Shown piece by piece: positions 7,730-17,026 of a stretch of DNA of 48,540 nucleotides (position 1 is its first letter; every line of letters begins with the position of its first letter). The notes under the pieces were generated by a model. The model was not told where the DNA came from, did no database searches, and was given only the letters and a program-made list of their open reading frames with translations. The DNA comes from Deltaproteobacteria bacterium. GTDB lineage: Bacteria; Desulfobacterota; Binatia; Binatales; Binataceae. The position numbers were made by a program, and so were the translations under genes. Location: the NCBI GenBank assembly GCA_021827495.1, contig JAKAVN010000007.1, forward strand, positions 1-48,540, given 5' to 3'.

Positions 7730-7810
7730 GCGCATGTTCCGGGACAACAAGGTGCTGGCGAATATCGACGGTGTCCTTACAGGCTATTGCGGAAGCCGCT
7801 GAACGAAGAA

Positions 7811-7830
7811 CCTCTCCCTAACCCTCTCCT
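7811..7830. repeat. Short CTCTCCCTAACCCTCTCC-type repeat
   Basis: The sequence CCTCTCCCTAACCCTCTCC lies between the exported-protein gene and the flippase gene and supplies the flippase stop codon (TAG on the minus strand). Similar polypurine/polypyrimidine GGAGAGGGTTAGGG elements are scattered between genes in many bacterial genomes. Only one half-unit is present, with no clear hairpin partner. Confidence 0.4.
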
Positions 7831-8828
7831 GGGATAAGCACAGGGGACTCAGCGGCGCACAGCGGCGGGGTCTCGGTCAGCACGAAGGCCACCACGCCGG
7901 TCAGATTGCCCAGCGCGGTCGCGGCGAACCATAGGAGCCCCAGCGCGATCGCGTCCGCCTTCGCCATCCCAGCCATCCCGAACAGCATCAGGTACGCGGT
8001 CTCGCGCACGCCCAATCCGTTGAGCGTCACCGGCAGGCTCGCAAACACGTTGGCGATCGGCACGCATAGCAGGAAGAGCGCCAGCGGGGCCGAGAGCCCA
8101 AGCCCGCGCGCCAGGATCCATTGGCATACCGCGAGCAACAGTTGCAGCGCGACCGAGAGCCCGATCTCCGGCATCAGCCTAAGCGGCCGGCTGAGGTACG
8201 GCTCGATGGTGGCCGCGACGCTTGCGATCCGCGCCGGCAGCCGGGCGGCCAATTGGCCGATGAGCGGCAGCGCGGCGAAGCCAGCCAGCGCAACCGCGCC
8301 GACCGCGATCGTCGGCAGGGTCACCGAGCGCGGCAGCCCGGCGCTCAGCGCCGCGATGGCGGCGGCCATCCAGAACAACCCGACCAGTCCCACGATACGG
8401 TCGGCTGCGACCGAGGCGATTGCGTCGCCGAGCCGCTGATGGCGCCGGCCGAGATAAACCGCGCGCAAGGCGTCGCCGCCGATCAGGCCCGGCACGAAGA
8501 CATTGGTGAACATCCCGATGAAGCCGTATGCGAGGTAGTCGATGAATGGCGCGGGGATTTTCAGCATCGCGCCCAGCAGGTTCCACCGCCACGCCGACAT
8601 CACCTGCCCGGCCACGTAAATCGCCACCACTGCGAGCAAGAAGGCGAGCCGTTCGCGGCCGAGCTGATGGAGCACCGGGCGCGCGTCGTAATGCCATAGC
8701 AGCAGCGTGACGATCGTCAGTCCCGCGCCGGCGCGCGCCACGAAGCCGAGCACCGGATGGCCCTTGCGCGCGGCCGGCGCTGCGGGCGGTTGTCCGGGAC
8801 CTGCGCCGATCTCCGGTTCAGCTTGCAT
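7818..8828 (-). CDS. Flippase-like membrane protein (LPG synthase TM/UPF0104 family; possible HpnL)
   Basis: This 336-residue protein has about eight or nine membrane helices and the signatures of the lysylphosphatidylglycerol-synthase transmembrane/UPF0104 flippase-like family: WNLLGAMLKIPAPF and YGFIGMFTNVFVPGLIGGDALRAVYL near the middle (quoted as two separate blocks), DRIVGLVGLFW, and a late SLPVTLNGLGVRETAYL. HpnL of hopanoid clusters belongs to this family, and hpnJ and hpnI lie about 1.2 kb downstream, so HpnL is possible; the general family call is safer. Its ATG overlaps the last 11 bases of the GT39 gene upstream, suggesting translational coupling. A role in moving a lipid carrier or glycolipid across the inner membrane is inference. 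Confidence 0.78.
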   Translation of the reverse strand: MQAEPEIGAGPGQPPAAPAARKGHPVLGFVARAGAGLTIVTLLLWHYDARPVLHQLGRERLAFLLAVVAIYVAGQVMSAWRWNLLGAMLKIPAPFIDYLAYGFIGMFTNVFVPGLIGGDALRAVYLGRRHQRLGDAIASVAADRIVGLVGLFWMAAAIAALSAGLPRSVTLPTIAVGAVALAGFAALPLIGQLAARLPARIASVAATIEPYLSRPLRLMPEIGLSVALQLLLAVCQWILARGLGLSAPLALFLLCVPIANVFASLPVTLNGLGVRETAYLMLFGMAGMAKADAIALGLLWFAATALGNLTGVVAFVLTETPPLCAAESPVLIPGEG

Positions 8829-10605
8829 AGCGTGGCTCGGGGGTTTTGAGGATCGCGCGCTTGCGCCATTCCGATCCGATCACGGTGAATTTTCCCAGTC
8901 GGCTGCGCAGCTGGTTAAGCTCGCGTTGGTCGATCACCAGCACCATCGGCCCCGGCATATTCCACAATCGCAGCACATCGTCTTCCGAACGGAAGAAGTA
9001 GCGGCTGCGGTCGGCCGCGTGCGTTTCGCCGAAGGCGAGCTCGGTCGGTGCGCCGACCAGGATCACGCGGCGGCGGGTATAAAACGGCAGCCCCTGGACG
9101 TAGCGCGGGTAGCAGATGAGCGTCGCCTCCGGCGCGCGCTCCTGTACCGCGCGGGCCAGCGCCGCATAGGAGCGCAGCGGCTCGGCCTCCAGGCGCACGT
9201 AGCTCCCGGCGCCCAGCGCCATGGCTGTCACCAGCACCATCGCGGCCAGGCCGGCATCGATTCGCCAGTGGCGGAAGACTTCGGCGACCAGCGAGCCGCC
9301 CGCCGCGCCGATGAGACCGAGCGCATAGAGCGCCGGCCGCGTGGCCATTACGTAGGGGCTGCTGAACAGCGGCGCCGTCATCGCCGTGGCCAGCATCGCC
9401 ATCCCGAGCAGGCTCAGGATCACGCCCACCGCGGTGAAGCGGGCGCGCACGCCGGGCGCTTCGGTGCCCACTGGTGCGCCGGCGGAAAACGCGCGCGAGA
9501 CAATTCCGTCGGCCAGCAGCACCGCAATCGGCGCCGCTGCGGGCAGGATGTAGGGGATGAGCTTGGCGCTGGCGCCGGAGAACATCCCGATTACGACCGC
9601 TGCGGCGACGATGCAGAAGCGGCCGGCGGGCGTGCGCGGGAGCGCGCGCCAGGCGATGAACGGCGCCATCAGCGTCCACGGCATCATCCCGGCCAGCAAT
9701 ATGGGGAGATAGTAGTAGAAGGGCGCGCGGTGGCTGTAGCTCGACTCGAAGAAGCGGCGCAGATGCTCACCGATGAAGTAGAAGTCGACGAAGCCAGGCT
9801 CGCGGATCGCGACCGCGATGAACCATGGCGCGGCGATGAGTATCACCATTGCGCCCCCCGCGATCGCATGAAAGCGCCGCGCCGCGCCGCGCAACTCGCC
9901 CTGCCAGCAAAGAAAGATCACGAGCGCGAGCATCGGGATCGCCGCCGCCACCGGGCCCTTGGTGAGCACGCCCATCGCGATCGCCGCGTAGCCGAGCCAG
10001 CACCAGCGCCCGCCCTCGCGCCAGTGGAGGAAAAGCGCGAACAGCGCCACCGTGACCATCGCGGCGAGCAGCATGTCGGTGGTTAGCACCTGCGCCATCA
10101 CCGCGTACAGCACCGAGGTGGTGAGGATCGCGCCGGCGAGCAGCGCCCGTCCGGGGCCCAGCGTGCGCCGCGTGAAGAGCCAGGTCATCAACACGCCGGC
10201 GAGCGCGGCGAGCGCCGGCGTCAGGCGCGCGGCGAATTCGTTGACCCCGAGCAACGCCATCCACATCGCGCCGAGCCAGTACAGCAGCGGCGGCTTCTCG
10301 ATGTAGGCGACGTAGTTGAGGTGCGGCACCACGAAGTTGCGGCCCGCCAGCATCTCGCGCGCGATCTCGGCGTAGCGCGCCTCGTCGGGCTCCCACAGGC
10401 CATAGCTGCCGAGATGGAAGAAGAAAACCGCAGTCGCGAACGTCATCAGGCCGAGCACTTGGACGGTGGGCGAGCGCCACGCCATGGCGGGCGCCGGGGG
10501 CACGGAGGCGGCGGCGGACGCGAAGGGCGGCTCGATAGGCGCGGACTCGGACACGACGCTCAAGTGTATCGTGCGGGCCGCCTGCGCGCAGCTATGCTGG
10601 TGCAC
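8818..10605 (-). CDS. ArnT-like GT-C glycosyltransferase (GT39/PMT family)
   Basis: This 595-residue membrane protein has about 11-12 helices followed by a soluble C-terminal domain. The first extracytoplasmic loop has WEPDEARYAEIAREM with D74 and E75, the acidic pair that GT39/GT83 enzymes use for catalysis, and then NYVAYIEKPPLLYWLGA with E103 and K104, closely matching ArnT. ArnT moves 4-amino-arabinose from undecaprenyl phosphate to lipid A on the periplasmic face; the sugar and acceptor here are unknown. It sits 14 bases after the gamma-glutamyltransferase gene and overlaps the flippase gene. GTG 10605 is the longest start; GTG 10554 and ATG 10485 are alternatives, since the first 40 residues look non-conserved. 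Confidence 0.85.
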   Translation of the reverse strand: MHQHSCAQAARTIHLSVVSESAPIEPPFASAAASVPPAPAMAWRSPTVQVLGLMTFATAVFFFHLGSYGLWEPDEARYAEIAREMLAGRNFVVPHLNYVAYIEKPPLLYWLGAMWMALLGVNEFAARLTPALAALAGVLMTWLFTRRTLGPGRALLAGAILTTSVLYAVMAQVLTTDMLLAAMVTVALFALFLHWREGGRWCWLGYAAIAMGVLTKGPVAAAIPMLALVIFLCWQGELRGAARRFHAIAGGAMVILIAAPWFIAVAIREPGFVDFYFIGEHLRRFFESSYSHRAPFYYYLPILLAGMMPWTLMAPFIAWRALPRTPAGRFCIVAAAVVIGMFSGASAKLIPYILPAAAPIAVLLADGIVSRAFSAGAPVGTEAPGVRARFTAVGVILSLLGMAMLATAMTAPLFSSPYVMATRPALYALGLIGAAGGSLVAEVFRHWRIDAGLAAMVLVTAMALGAGSYVRLEAEPLRSYAALARAVQERAPEATLICYPRYVQGLPFYTRRRVILVGAPTELAFGETHAADRSRYFFRSEDDVLRLWNMPGPMVLVIDQRELNQLRSRLGKFTVIGSEWRKRAILKTPEPRYAS

Positions 10606-10619
10606 GGCGCGCCTTGCCG

Positions 10620-12323
10620 CTACAGGCCGGAGGCGCCGCCGCCCTTGCGCGGGTCAAAGGCGCCATGCAGATCGCCCGGCGCGATGGTGATCGCGCCGAC
10701 CGCGCCCAGCGCCGGCACTTCCTTGAGCCGGTAGCCCATCTGCGCCAGCGCCCGCCGCGTGGCCGCCGGCATCCTGGACTCGACGAACACCACGTCGGGC
10801 GCGGCCTGCTGATGCAGCCGCGGCTCCTCGACCGCCGCCGCGGGCCCGAGATGGAAGTCGAGCACGTCGACCGCGACCTGCAGCACGCCGGTGATGATCG
10901 TCGGGCCGCCCGAGGCGCCCGCCGCCAGCACCGGGCGGCCGTGGCGCGTCACGATTATCGGCGACATGCTCGACAGCGGGCGCTTGCCGGGCGCGATCTC
11001 GTTGGCCACCGTGCCCGCGAGCTTGAACACGTTGGGCACCCCCGGCCCGGCGGCGAAGTCATCCATCTCGTCGTTGAGCACCAGGCCGAGACTCGCGATC
11101 ATCATCTTGGCGCCGAAAATCGTGTTGATGGTGCTGGTGAGTGCGACCACGTTGCCGTCCTTGTCGACCACCAGCAAGTTGGAGGTGCCATGGTCGGCGG
11201 CCGGCGCGAGGTGCGCCGGGGCGCCGCGATGCAGCGCGCGCTTGAGCGCCTCGTCGATATGGCGCTGCGAGAGCAGCACCTCGATCGGCACGTGGATGAA
11301 GTCCGGGTCGGCGTACTGCGCGCGATCGATAAAGCCCTCGCGCATCACTTCGATTAGCCGCGCCAGGTAGGGCGGCGAGTCGGCGCCCAGGCCCGACACC
11401 GGCGCGCCGGCGAGCATCCCAAGAATCTCCAGCACCACGCCGCCCGACGACGGCGGCGGCATGGTCCAGACCTCGTAGCTGCGGTAGCCGCGATGGAGCG
11501 GCGCGCGCCATACGGGGTGGTACTGCGCGAGGTCGCCGGCCGTGACCAGTCCGCCGTGCGCCTTCATCCACCCGGCGATGGTGCGCGCGATCGCGCCGTG
11601 GTAAAAGCGCGCGGCCGGATCGTCGCCGAGCGCGCGCAGGGTCGCGCCAAGCGCCTTCTCGTGCAAGATGTCACCCGCTCTGGGTGGCGCGCCCGCGGGC
11701 GTGAGGTAGGTCGCCTTCAAGCCCGGGTCGGCGGCCACCTGCGCCATGGTGCGCGCGATGTCCTGCACCAAGTGCGGAGTCGCCGGAAAGCCCTGCTCGG
11801 CGAGCCTGATCGCCGGCGCCGCGACCGTGGAAAATTTCATTGTGCCGAAGCGCTTGAGCGCGGCGTCGAGCCCCGCAAGCTCGCCCGGCACCGCCACCGC
11901 CAGCGGCCCCGATCGCGCCAGTTCCTCGTCGGTCTTCCCGTTGCGCACGTACATCGTGGCGCTGGCGGCCAGCGGCGCGCGCTCACGGTAGTCGAGCGCG
12001 TAAAAGCGGTGCGTGCGGGACAGGTAGATGAGCATGAAGCCGCCGCCGCCGATCCCGCACGAGACCGGGTTGGTCACCCCGACGGCGAGCGCGGTTGCCG
12101 CGGCGGCGTCGACCGCGTTGCCGCCGCGGCGGAGGATTTCGGCGCCGGCATCGGCGGCGAGCGCGTTTTCCGCCACCACCATCGCGCGATGCGCTTCGGT
12201 GGTTCCGGCGCACACGGAGGCGGCGCGGAGCGCGACAATGGCGAGCGCCGCGCAGACGACGATCGCGGGCGCGCGGCGCGCGGCCGCCGGCGTGGCGGAT
12301 GGGGCTGTCGCGAAAAACATCAT
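10620..12323 (-). CDS. ggt: Gamma-glutamyltransferase (glutathione hydrolase)
   Basis: This 567-residue Ntn-hydrolase precursor has a signal peptide (about residues 1-40, APAIVVCAALAIVALRA), so it is probably periplasmic. Family blocks are in order: MVVAENALAADAGAEILRRG, TNPVSCGIGGGGFMLIY, and the autocleavage site HGTSNLLVVDKDGNVVALT, where T380 should become the N-terminal nucleophile of the small subunit. KRPLSSMSPIIV and GGPTIITGVLQV complete the active site. The enzyme cleaves the gamma-glutamyl bond of glutathione and related peptides. It is the first gene of a minus-strand run with the GT39 and flippase genes. Two adjacent ATGs (12323 and 12320) are possible starts; AAAGG upstream fits the second slightly better. 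Confidence 0.93.
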   Translation of the reverse strand: MMFFATAPSATPAAARRAPAIVVCAALAIVALRAASVCAGTTEAHRAMVVAENALAADAGAEILRRGGNAVDAAAATALAVGVTNPVSCGIGGGGFMLIYLSRTHRFYALDYRERAPLAASATMYVRNGKTDEELARSGPLAVAVPGELAGLDAALKRFGTMKFSTVAAPAIRLAEQGFPATPHLVQDIARTMAQVAADPGLKATYLTPAGAPPRAGDILHEKALGATLRALGDDPAARFYHGAIARTIAGWMKAHGGLVTAGDLAQYHPVWRAPLHRGYRSYEVWTMPPPSSGGVVLEILGMLAGAPVSGLGADSPPYLARLIEVMREGFIDRAQYADPDFIHVPIEVLLSQRHIDEALKRALHRGAPAHLAPAADHGTSNLLVVDKDGNVVALTSTINTIFGAKMMIASLGLVLNDEMDDFAAGPGVPNVFKLAGTVANEIAPGKRPLSSMSPIIVTRHGRPVLAAGASGGPTIITGVLQVAVDVLDFHLGPAAAVEEPRLHQQAAPDVVFVESRMPAATRRALAQMGYRLKEVPALGAVGAITIAPGDLHGAFDPRKGGGASGL

Positions 12324-12510
12324 CCGCCTTTCTAACAGCGTGCGGCGCCCAGGGAAAGCTGGCGCGCCCCGGCCGGCAGCGCGGCGGCAGACGGTTTCGG
12401 GATCGGGGTTTGGCCGGTTAGATTTTGCGCGCGCGAAGTGCTTTGATCGCTGCTACTCATAGCAAACGCAGCGCGCCCGCGGCGGAGAAAAAGCCGAAGA
12501 GGACAAGCCA

Positions 12511-13332
12511 ATGGGATTCGACGAGATCATTTACGAGAAGGCCAATCGTGTCGCCGTGATCACGCTCAACCGCCCCGCGCGGCTCAATGCCTGGACCGGC
12601 AGGATGGAATCCGAACTGCGCGAGGCGATGCTGGATTCCGAGCGCGACGATAACGTCGGCGCGATCGTGGTTACCGGCGCGGGCAAGGCCTATTGCGCCG
12701 GCGCCGACATGGGCGCGCTCAACCGGGTGGCCGCCGGCACGATCTCGGCAGTGCAGGCGGTTTCGGGCGAGGTCGCCGGCACCAGCGAGACCCGCCCCGA
12801 CTTTCGCCAGCGCTTCTCGTGGGTGGCCGGCCTGCGCAAGCCGATAATCGGCGCGATCAACGGCGCGTGCGTCGGGATGGGCTTCACGACCGCGCTCTAT
12901 CACGACATCCGGATCGCCTCTGAGCGCGCGAGGATGGGGCTGATCTTCGTGCGCCGGGGGCTCGGGATCGAGCACGGCGCGAGCTGGCTGCTGCCCCGGA
13001 TCGTAGGGCTGTCCAACGCGCTCGACCTCGCGCTAAGCGGCCGGCTCGTCGAGGCGGAGGAGGCGCTGCGGATGGGCCTGGTCAGCCGGGTCGTTGCGCA
13101 TGAGCAATTGATGCCGACGGCGCTGGAGATGGCGGGCGAGATCGCGACCAACTGTTCGCCGCTGGGAGTCTCACACGCCAAGCGGCTCATCTATCACCAT
13201 CTATTGACCGATCTCGGCACGGCGCTCGCCGAAGAGAACGAGTCAATCGCGGCGCTGACGCATGCCGAGGACTTCAAGGAGGGCATCCGCGCCTTCCAGG
13301 AGAAGCGCGCGCCGCGATTCGTGGGCCGCTGA
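12511..13332 (+). CDS. Enoyl-CoA hydratase/isomerase family protein (crotonase fold)
   Basis: This 273-residue protein has the crotonase pattern: VAVITLNRPARLNAWT at the N-terminus, GAGKAYCAGADMGALN forming the first oxyanion hole and the CoA site, and INGACVGMGFTTALYHDIRIAS providing the second. GIEHGASWLLPRIVG carries a glutamate at about the position of the catalytic acid. The last 30 residues (HAEDFKEGIRAFQEKR) form the typical C-terminal trimerisation helices. It probably hydrates or isomerises an enoyl-CoA in fatty-acid or related catabolism. The start ATG has AAGAGGA upstream. It is divergent from ggt, with a 187-base intergenic region in which I see no other feature. Confidence 0.9.
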   Translation: MGFDEIIYEKANRVAVITLNRPARLNAWTGRMESELREAMLDSERDDNVGAIVVTGAGKAYCAGADMGALNRVAAGTISAVQAVSGEVAGTSETRPDFRQRFSWVAGLRKPIIGAINGACVGMGFTTALYHDIRIASERARMGLIFVRRGLGIEHGASWLLPRIVGLSNALDLALSGRLVEAEEALRMGLVSRVVAHEQLMPTALEMAGEIATNCSPLGVSHAKRLIYHHLLTDLGTALAEENESIAALTHAEDFKEGIRAFQEKRAPRFVGR

Positions 13333-13360
13333 CCCGCGCTTGCGGGCGCACGGCGCTGGT

Positions 13361-13846
13361 TCACTTGTCCAGTGGATGTTTGAAGCGGCGGTCGGGATGG
13401 CGCACGGTCAGCACCGCGCAGCCCGCCTTTTGCACCACGCGCTCGGCCACGCTGCCCAGCAGCACGTGCGCAAGCCCGCTGCGGCCGTGCGTCCCGAGCA
13501 CGATCAGGTCGGCCCCCTCGGTTTGGGCGGCCCGAACGATCTCGACGAACGGAGCGCCGACGCGGAGCAGGCTGCGCGCCTTGATTTGCGCGTCGCGCAG
13601 CTGGGTGACCATCTTGTCGAGCTCGCGCTGCGCCGCCAGCCGCTGCTCCTCGGCGATTTGGTTGATCGCGCTCACGTCGAAGGCGGGGCCCAGTTCGCTT
13701 ACCGCTACGGGCGCCATCGGCTGGTCGACGTGGAGCACGATCATCTCGGCGCCGAACCTGCGCGCCAGCTCCTCGGCGAAGCGCCGCGCGTTGGCCGAGT
13801 CGTCGGAGAAATCGGTGGCGAGCAGAATCTTGTTGAGTTCGGGCAC
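13361..13846 (-). CDS. Universal stress protein (UspA family)
   Basis: This protein of about 161 residues has the UspA Rossmann-like fold: NKILLATDFSDDSANARRFA at the N-terminus, and the nucleotide-binding signature VLGTHGRSGLAHVLLGSVAE followed by VVQKAGCAVLTVRHPD, matching G-x2-G-x9-G(S/T). It should bind ATP and act in the cytoplasm. GTG 13846 starts directly before PELNKILLATDF; longer starts at GTG 13876 or TTG 13885 add residues that look unconserved. It converges on the enoyl-CoA hydratase gene with only 28 bases between them. Confidence 0.88.
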   Translation of the reverse strand: MPELNKILLATDFSDDSANARRFAEELARRFGAEMIVLHVDQPMAPVAVSELGPAFDVSAINQIAEEQRLAAQRELDKMVTQLRDAQIKARSLLRVGAPFVEIVRAAQTEGADLIVLGTHGRSGLAHVLLGSVAERVVQKAGCAVLTVRHPDRRFKHPLDK

Positions 13847-13949
13847 GGCTGATAGACCATACGCTGGCCGCGGCACGCTGGGCAAGCGCTCGCCGGGGTG
13901 GATTCCGTGTGCCGCTGCACACTAAAATTGTCCGCAGGGTGCCGCCAAA

Positions 13950-14318
13950 GTGAAGCTCTCCGACACCAAAGCGTTGCGTGACTTCGAGCGCGCCTGCGAC
14001 GAACTGTTCGACGAGTGGCTCGGCCGATGGCGCGGCGGCGCCGCCGTGGTGGCTTCGGCGGGCGCCGTCGCCGTCGACCGCGGGGAGGCGTACGAGGTAC
14101 GGATCGAGGACGCCATGGCCGATCCGCAGGCGATCTATGTCGAGGTCGGCGAGGCGGGTCTGATTGTCCGAATTCCGGCCGGCGCCCGCCCGGCCGTCGA
14201 GCACACGATGACGTTTGCGCAACCGATCGATCTAGAGCGCGTCACGTCGCGATGGGAGAGCGGCATACTGAAGATCGTGCTGCCCAAGCTGCGCGGCCGG
14301 CGGGTCAAAGTACAGTGA
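13950..14318 (+). CDS. Small Hsp20/alpha-crystallin-like protein
   Basis: This 122-residue protein ends with ESGILKIVLPKLRGRRVKVQ, the hallmark GxLxIxLPK strand of the alpha-crystallin domain, preceded by GEAYEVRIED and GLIVRIPAGARPAVEHTM. The N-terminal DFERACDELFDEWLGRW is like the amphipathic arm of bacterial Hsp20s. It is shorter and more divergent than canonical Hsp20, so the call rests on the C-terminal half. GTG 13950 is the start (AGGGTG upstream). It lies 19 bases before the Lon-like gene on the same strand, so a protein-quality-control pair is likely. Confidence 0.68.
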   Translation: MKLSDTKALRDFERACDELFDEWLGRWRGGAAVVASAGAVAVDRGEAYEVRIEDAMADPQAIYVEVGEAGLIVRIPAGARPAVEHTMTFAQPIDLERVTSRWESGILKIVLPKLRGRRVKVQ

Positions 14319-14337
14319 CCCGGACAGAAAGGATGCG

Positions 14338-16884
14338 ATGATAGCTGAGGGGGGCGACAACCAGCCCGCGCAGGCGCCGCAAGAGCAGGCGCTAAAGGCC
14401 GCGGCGCCCGCCGCCGAACTCGGCGCGGACGAGCTGCGCGGCCGCTCTCCGCTCAGCCCCGACGAGCTGGTCAAGGCCGCGCGCGACGGCGCCCACGAAC
14501 TGCTCGGCCAGCAGCGCGCGCTCGACGCGGTACGGATGGCGATCGGCATCGGCGCACCCGGCTACAACGTCTTCGCCAGCCGCATCCGCACCCGGCGCGA
14601 GCGTGATTCAATAATCCGGATTATCGAGCAGCGGGCGGCGGCGATGCCGACGCCGGGCGACTGGGTCTACGTCAACAACTTCCGCAGCCCCGAGTCGCCG
14701 ACCGCGATTTACCTGCGCGGCGGCCAGGGAGTCGAGCTGCGCGACGGGATGCGCGATCTCGTCGGCTTCCTCATCGAACAGTTGCCCAAGGCCTTTCGCC
14801 GCGAGGACTTCGACCAGGAGCGCAAGGCGCTGCGCGAGAAGTACAACCGCCGCGCCCAGGAGTTGTTCGCCCAGCTCGAGACGGCCGCCCGCCAGCGCGG
14901 CTTCGCGATTCAGGGCGCGCCGACCGGCCAGGTGCTGTTCATCCCGCTCATCGGCGGCAAGATGCCGGAGTCGCCCGAGGAACTCAACCGCAAGATGCAG
15001 GAGATGCCCGAGGAGGAGCGCGAGCGGCTGGGCAAGGCGCAAAACGAGCTGGGCGACCAGTTCATGACGATGACGGTGCGCCAGCAGGAGCTGATGCGCG
15101 AGTTGATCGAGGAAATCCGGCTGATCGAGCGCACCTTCGCCGCGCGGCTCATCGCGCCCGCCATCGCCGCGCTCAAGGCGCGCTTCGAGAGCACGGCGGT
15201 CGCGGCCTATCTTGACCAGGTCGCCGCCCATATGCTCGACCATCTCGAGCGCTTCCGCGAAGCATCGGAGCCCGGGGCCGAGGGCGCGCCGCGTCCAGCG
15301 CCGGGGCAGCGTCCCGACGGCGCCAGCGATGGGCGGTTCTTCGAGTACCAGGTCAACGTGCTGGTGGATAACGCCGGGCGCAGCGGCGCGCCAGTGATAA
15401 TCGAGGACGCGCCGACCTATCGCAACCTGTTTGGCACCATCGAGCGCTGGGTCGATCCGACCGGCCGCGCCACGACCAATTTCACCCGCATCATCGGCGG
15501 CGCGCTGGTCAAGGCGCATGGCGGATTCCTGGTCTTCGACCTCGACGACGCGATCGTCGAACCGGGCGTGTGGAAAACGCTCAAGCGCACGCTCAAGACC
15601 GGCCGCATGACGCTGGAGACGCTCGAGCCGTTCCCGTTCTTCATGGTGAGCGGGCTCAAGCCCGAGCCGGTCGAAGCCGCGGCCAAGCTGGTGGTCACCG
15701 GCAGCCCCTACCTCTACAACATCCTGTACTTTTACGATCCCGAGTTCGCCGAGCTATTCAAGGTCAAGGCCGAACTGCGCCCGGTGGTCGAGGCGGACGC
15801 GGAAGCCGCGCGCCATTACGCCTCACGGGTGGCCGCGCTGGCGACGGCCGAGGGGCTGCCCGCCTTCGACGGCGGCGCGCTCGCGCGGATCGTGGAGTTC
15901 GGGATGCGCGAGGCGGGCGACCGCAAGCGGCTGCTGAGCGCGATGGAGCCGATCGACGACCTCGCGCGTGAGGCGGCCTACTATGCGCGCGCGGCGAACG
16001 ACCGCCAGGTCGGCGCGCCCCACGTCGATCGCGCGGTCACCGAGCGCATCCTGCGGCTCAACTTTATCGAGGAGGAGATCCGCCGGCTGATCGCTGACGG
16101 CACGCTCATCGTCCATCTCGAGGGCCGCCAGGTGGGCCAGGTCAACGGGCTTGCGGTGCTCGACGTTGGCGGTTACAGCTTCGGCCGCCCGGCGCGCATC
16201 ACCGCGACGGTCGCGCTCGGCCAGGCCGGGGTGATCAACATCGAGCGCGAAGCGCGGCTGTCGGGAGCGACCCACGACAAGGGCATGATGATCCTCGGCG
16301 GCTTTTTCCGCCAGCGCTTTGGCCAGGAATTGCCGGCCGCGATGACCGCGAGCATCGCGTTCGAACAGTCCTACTCCGGGATCGACGGCGACAGCGCCAG
16401 CTCGACCGAACTCTACGTACTGCTGTCCGCGCTCAGCGGCGTGCCGCTGCGCCAGGACCTGGCCGTGACCGGCTCGGTCGACCAGTACGGCACGGTGCAG
16501 GCGATCGGCGGCGCCAACCAGAAGATCGAGGGCTTCTACCGCGTGTGCAAGGCGACCGGGCTGAGCGGCACGCAGGGCGTGCTGCTGCCGCGCGCCAACG
16601 TCAACAATCTGATGCTCGACCCGGAGACGGTCGAGGCGGTAGCGAGCGGCCGCTTCCACATTTACCCGGTCGACACTATCGACCAGGGAATTGAGATTTT
16701 GACCGGCCTGCGCGCGGGCACGCTCGAGGAGCCGGGCACCATCAACCATCTCGTCAGCCGCCGCTTGCGCCGCATGTCGGACATCCTGCGCGAGCGGCGC
16801 CCCGAGGAGAGCCGCTTGCTGCAGGCTGGCCCGTCGCCCGAGCCGGCGCCGGCTCCGCCAGCGCCGCCGGTCCCGCCGCGCTGA
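14338..16884 (+). CDS. Lon-like (LonB-type, AAA_32 plus S16) protease with degenerate Walker A
   Basis: This 848-residue protein has an N-terminal AAA_32-like ATPase region, a coiled-coil insert (about 150-330), a Walker B-like GGFLVFDLDD at 395-404, and a C-terminal Lon protease domain. The protease dyad is intact: S686 in GDSASSTE and K729 in GANQKIEG, 43 residues apart as in E. coli Lon (S679/K722). The Walker A loop, expected after GYN at residue 75-77, reads VFASRIRTRRERDS; relatives have a GPPGTG(K/R) loop. All P-loop glycines are replaced, mostly by arginine, with no frameshift. It may be a protease without N-terminal ATPase activity. ATG 14338 has AGAAAGG 5 bases upstream. The tail is Pro/Ala-rich. 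Confidence 0.85.
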   Translation: MIAEGGDNQPAQAPQEQALKAAAPAAELGADELRGRSPLSPDELVKAARDGAHELLGQQRALDAVRMAIGIGAPGYNVFASRIRTRRERDSIIRIIEQRAAAMPTPGDWVYVNNFRSPESPTAIYLRGGQGVELRDGMRDLVGFLIEQLPKAFRREDFDQERKALREKYNRRAQELFAQLETAARQRGFAIQGAPTGQVLFIPLIGGKMPESPEELNRKMQEMPEEERERLGKAQNELGDQFMTMTVRQQELMRELIEEIRLIERTFAARLIAPAIAALKARFESTAVAAYLDQVAAHMLDHLERFREASEPGAEGAPRPAPGQRPDGASDGRFFEYQVNVLVDNAGRSGAPVIIEDAPTYRNLFGTIERWVDPTGRATTNFTRIIGGALVKAHGGFLVFDLDDAIVEPGVWKTLKRTLKTGRMTLETLEPFPFFMVSGLKPEPVEAAAKLVVTGSPYLYNILYFYDPEFAELFKVKAELRPVVEADAEAARHYASRVAALATAEGLPAFDGGALARIVEFGMREAGDRKRLLSAMEPIDDLAREAAYYARAANDRQVGAPHVDRAVTERILRLNFIEEEIRRLIADGTLIVHLEGRQVGQVNGLAVLDVGGYSFGRPARITATVALGQAGVINIEREARLSGATHDKGMMILGGFFRQRFGQELPAAMTASIAFEQSYSGIDGDSASSTELYVLLSALSGVPLRQDLAVTGSVDQYGTVQAIGGANQKIEGFYRVCKATGLSGTQGVLLPRANVNNLMLDPETVEAVASGRFHIYPVDTIDQGIEILTGLRAGTLEEPGTINHLVSRRLRRMSDILRERRPEESRLLQAGPSPEPAPAPPAPPVPPR

Positions 16885-17026
16885 GCACCGCGCGGTGGCG
16901 CGCCTTGCCCGATGCGGGAATTGACGCCGTCCCACGGGCAGCATAGGAATGCTTCGGCGGGAGCGCCGGAGGCGATTGCGCGGCTAATAGCGATACGCTC
17001 CCGAACCGGACCACGGATTGCCTGAG

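Noticed and set aside
8707-10086. 459-codon plus-strand frame opposite the ArnT-like gene
   Set aside because: It runs antisense to clear GT39 motifs and is rich in Arg, His and Gly repeats, the pattern of a shadow frame.
13333-13346. CCCGC-GCTT-GCGGG hairpin between the convergent hydratase and stress-protein genes
   Set aside because: The place suits a bidirectional terminator, but the stem is only 5 bp and has no T tract on either side.
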